From Desulfobacteraceae bacterium 4572_130 (GTDB lineage: Bacteria > Desulfobacterota > Desulfobacteria > Desulfobacterales > Desulfobacteraceae), in the NCBI GenBank assembly GCA_002084425.1, contig NBLN01000002.1, positions 1-64,000 of the forward strand: 64,000 bases of DNA, in the 5' to 3' direction. The notes under the pieces are model-generated. The model had not been told where the DNA came from. It did no database searches and saw only the letters and a program-made list of their open reading frames with translations. Positions 61,665-64,000 of this stretch are shown here, piece by piece. Numbering within the stretch: the stretch's first letter is position 1; each line of letters opens with the position of its first letter. The translations under genes were made by a program, and so were the position numbers.

Positions 61665-63761
61665 ATGGAGTCTTTACAAAAAAATGATATTGAAGTTCTT
61701 TTAAATCATTCAAAAACTAGAAAAGCTATAGCTGCTGTTAACAAAGAAGCAAAGGAAAGAAAATCATTCTTACCTTCTAAATGTCAGATTTTTTCTGAGG
61801 AGTTTACATCCCTTCAAGAACAGACTCAGTATGTATTTGCTGATGACAGGGAAACAGGAAAAATATTACCTGATATAATTAATAATAATATTCAAAAAGT
61901 TGTAAAGGGATTAAAAAATTTTGAAAAAGAAAAAAAATTCTTTTTTAAAAAAAGAAATATTGGTGTTGTTTTTTCAGGAGGTCCTGCTCCGGGTGGACAT
62001 AATGTAATTGCAGGAATATTTGATGCAGCAAAAAAAGCAAATTCTGAATCAACAATATTTGGATTTTTATTTGGTCCAGATGGAATTATAGAGTCAAAAT
62101 ATATTGAACTAACTAGAGAAATTATTGATGACTATAGAAATATTGGTGGTTTTACCATGATTAAAACTGGTAGAACAAAGATTGATTCCAGAGAAAAAAT
62201 GGATCTTGCCCAAAAAACCTGTAAAGAATTAAATTTAGATGTTCTTGTTATTATTGGCGGAGATGATTCAAATACTAATGCTGCATTTCTAGCCCAGGAA
62301 TTCAAAAAAATAGGAATTCAAGTTATTGGAGTTCCTAAGACTATAGATGGTGATATTCAGGTTCAAACTGAAGATGGTCAAGTGCTTTGCGCAATTTCTT
62401 TTGGATTTCATAGTGCAGCAAGAGCTTTTTCAAATAATATTAGTAATTTATGCACAGATACAGGTTCTGATGCTAAATATTGGCATATATGCAAGGTAAT
62501 GGGAAGAGTTGCAAGTCATCTTGCTTTGGAAGCAGCTTTACAAACCCATGCAAATTTAACCTTAATTGGTGAAGAATTAGCTGATTATGTTGATAAAGAA
62601 AGATTAGAAAATTCAGAAACAAAAGGAGTAATTGATTATACTGCCTTTGGTATTACTCTGCGCCATCTTTCAAGAGTTATTTGTGATGTAATTATGAGAA
62701 GAGCAGCAAATGGTAAAAATTATGGTGTTATGATACTTCCGGAAGGAGTGCTTGAATTTGTAAATGAAATTCAGCTTTTTATTATTAAACTTAATACAAT
62801 TATTGGTGATTATAATCATATTCATGATATTGATTTTCATGAAATTTTTCCAAATTTGAATTCTAAGCTTGATTATTTACGAAAGTTTGCCAGAGGGATA
62901 AGTGATAAAGGTACTTCCCCAATATGGAATTCCAGGGATGATGAACTTTTTAATGACCTTCCAGAGTTTTTTCAAAAAGGATTACTAGTTGAAAGAGATA
63001 GTCATGGAAATTTTCAATTTTCTCAGATTAAAACAGAAAAAATAATTATGGATATGGTTAAAAGTTATCTTAATGTTTCCAAGGAAAAAGGAACATACAA
63101 GGTTGGTATAGAAAATGATTATTTTATAAATACATTAAAACAAGAAAATCTTGACCCTGATGTTTTTAAGGATGTTATCTTTAGTGAAGATAGTAAAAAT
63201 AATCAATATCTTCTTGTTAAAAAATCAATAATTTCAAAAAAGACTTTAAAACAAGCTCTTTTAAAAAGTAATCTTATAAAAGAAGAAGAAAAAGTTCCAA
63301 AAGCTATAATGCAGATATTTAATAAATCAGTACCAAAGTTTAAGACCCAGACATATTTTTATGGATATGACGGCAGGGGAAATGATCCCACACAGTTTGA
63401 TTGTAATTATGCATATAATCTTGGATTGACTGCATTTAGTCTTATTGCAAATGGTGCCACAGGTCAAATGGCTGCAATAAAAAATCTTGAATATAAATTT
63501 TCCAATTGGGAGCCTATTGGAATTCCCATTGCTAAACTAATACATATAGAAGAAAGAAAAGGAAAGCTTGCTCATGTTATTGAAAAAAGCATTGTTGATA
63601 TTGATTCCAATGCGTTTAGAGTAGTTAAAGCTTTGCGGGAAGAATGGGAGGGTGCAAATCCTTATAAAGATCAATATAGAAAACCTGCACCTATTCATTT
63701 AAAGGATAATAATGAGGATGATATACCAATAACTTTGATATTAAATTCAATAAAATGTTGA
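61665..63761 (+). CDS. Pyrophosphate-dependent 6-phosphofructokinase
   Basis: A 698-aa enzyme that reversibly phosphorylates fructose 6-phosphate with PPi. GGPAPGGHNVIAG (105-117), IGGDDSNTNAA (GGDDS at 198-202) and PKTIDGD (224-230) are present. The Asp in GGDDS and the Lys of PKTIDGD mark PPi rather than ATP use. GRVASHLALEAAL is the hexose-phosphate side. The protein is longer than the 550-570 residues of typical long PFPs because of an extended C-terminal half. PPi use is common in anaerobes that save ATP. Confidence 0.93.
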   Translation: MESLQKNDIEVLLNHSKTRKAIAAVNKEAKERKSFLPSKCQIFSEEFTSLQEQTQYVFADDRETGKILPDIINNNIQKVVKGLKNFEKEKKFFFKKRNIGVVFSGGPAPGGHNVIAGIFDAAKKANSESTIFGFLFGPDGIIESKYIELTREIIDDYRNIGGFTMIKTGRTKIDSREKMDLAQKTCKELNLDVLVIIGGDDSNTNAAFLAQEFKKIGIQVIGVPKTIDGDIQVQTEDGQVLCAISFGFHSAARAFSNNISNLCTDTGSDAKYWHICKVMGRVASHLALEAALQTHANLTLIGEELADYVDKERLENSETKGVIDYTAFGITLRHLSRVICDVIMRRAANGKNYGVMILPEGVLEFVNEIQLFIIKLNTIIGDYNHIHDIDFHEIFPNLNSKLDYLRKFARGISDKGTSPIWNSRDDELFNDLPEFFQKGLLVERDSHGNFQFSQIKTEKIIMDMVKSYLNVSKEKGTYKVGIENDYFINTLKQENLDPDVFKDVIFSEDSKNNQYLLVKKSIISKKTLKQALLKSNLIKEEEKVPKAIMQIFNKSVPKFKTQTYFYGYDGRGNDPTQFDCNYAYNLGLTAFSLIANGATGQMAAIKNLEYKFSNWEPIGIPIAKLIHIEERKGKLAHVIEKSIVDIDSNAFRVVKALREEWEGANPYKDQYRKPAPIHLKDNNEDDIPITLILNSIKC

Positions 63762-63816
63762 TAAGCTAAGTTAATTATACTGCAAAAGGTCATTGTTTGT
63801 GATTTATCCACTTTGA

Positions 63817-63867
63817 CCTTTCGATAAGCTCATGGATCGGTAGTTGTTCCTTGAGCTTGTCGAAGGG
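63817..63867. repeat. Dyad repeat (CCTTTCGATAAGCTCA / TGAGCTTGTCGAAGG)
   Basis: Arms at 63817-63832 and 63851-63867 form a long hairpin after the PPi-PFK gene. The CCTTCGACAAGCTCA-type dyad is widely dispersed in bacterial genomes. Nothing else is seen from 63868 to 64000. Confidence 0.7.
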
Positions 63868-64000
63868 TGGATACTAATCTATATTCAAGTTTAAAATGGT
63901 ATATGTTTAAAGGTAATTACATATAGTATATGTTCTTAAATCACATAAAATCAGGTTTGTTTCAAATTTTTATCATTATATAAAAAGCATAATTTATGCT

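Overview
The window is a very AT-rich chromosomal segment, apparently from an anaerobic, LPS-bearing, sulfate-reducer-like deltaproteobacterium (Desulfobacterota, probably Desulfobacterales). This placement is inferred from gene content: desulfoferrodoxin and rubrerythrin next to a YebG homologue, a PPi-type phosphofructokinase, a DUF4390-NtrY-NtrX block, LpxC/WaaA/MsbA for lipid A, and a tmRNA with the tag ADDYNYAVAA. Most of the window is housekeeping; the accessory signals lie in 1-2100, 3900-4500, 7550-14000 and in the intergenic spacers.

Layout. 1-2460: a transposase remnant, tRNA-Leu(UAA), a 1.3-kb island bounded by a 100-bp duplication of the tRNA 3' half and its terminator, then tmRNA. 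2500-7550: a murA with an internal deletion, a decayed TPR gene and a PreP-like M16C protease. 7550-14000: short palindromic repeats, a MOT1-type molybdate transporter, and a minus-strand operon (propeller protein, propeller-porin fusion, Egghead-like GT2) that looks like a small exopolysaccharide synthesis and export system. 14000-21600 (minus): thioesterase, proB, RND pump and adaptor, YhbY, class IV aminotransferase. 22000-30430 (plus): broken rng, yajC-secD-secF, dprA, topA. 30800-35900: VWA/OmpA lipoprotein, rhodanese-MauE pair, EamA transporter, comM. 36000-44300: lpxC, DUF4390, ntrY, ntrX, rsmD, broken coaD, degP. 44400-54100: tRNA-Ala(GGC), ppiD-like chaperone, M16 lipoprotein, divergent waaA and msbA, broken ychF-like gene. 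54400-57000 (minus): dfx, rbr, yebG, ftsY. 57100-63800 (plus): SBF-like transporter, polar amino-acid ABC transporter (binding protein, permease, ATPase), PPi-PFK.

Two window-wide patterns stand out. First, a dispersed repeat of about 95 bp, with a CTGCC/GGCAG hairpin at one end, occurs about 13 times in both orientations, always between genes and often inside presumed operons. Second, four conserved genes (murA, rng, coaD, ychF-like) each appear to lack an internal segment of about 70-130 bp; in three the reading frame is also lost. That is either real genome decay or an assembly/amplification artefact, and it should be settled before any gene-loss claim is made.

The best candidates for undescribed biology are the integrase-less tRNA-Leu island carrying a zinc-ribbon protein translationally coupled to an Abi-alpha (DUF4393)-like membrane protein, and the propeller-porin/GT2 operon. 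Family assignments are from reading motifs by eye; no database search was run.
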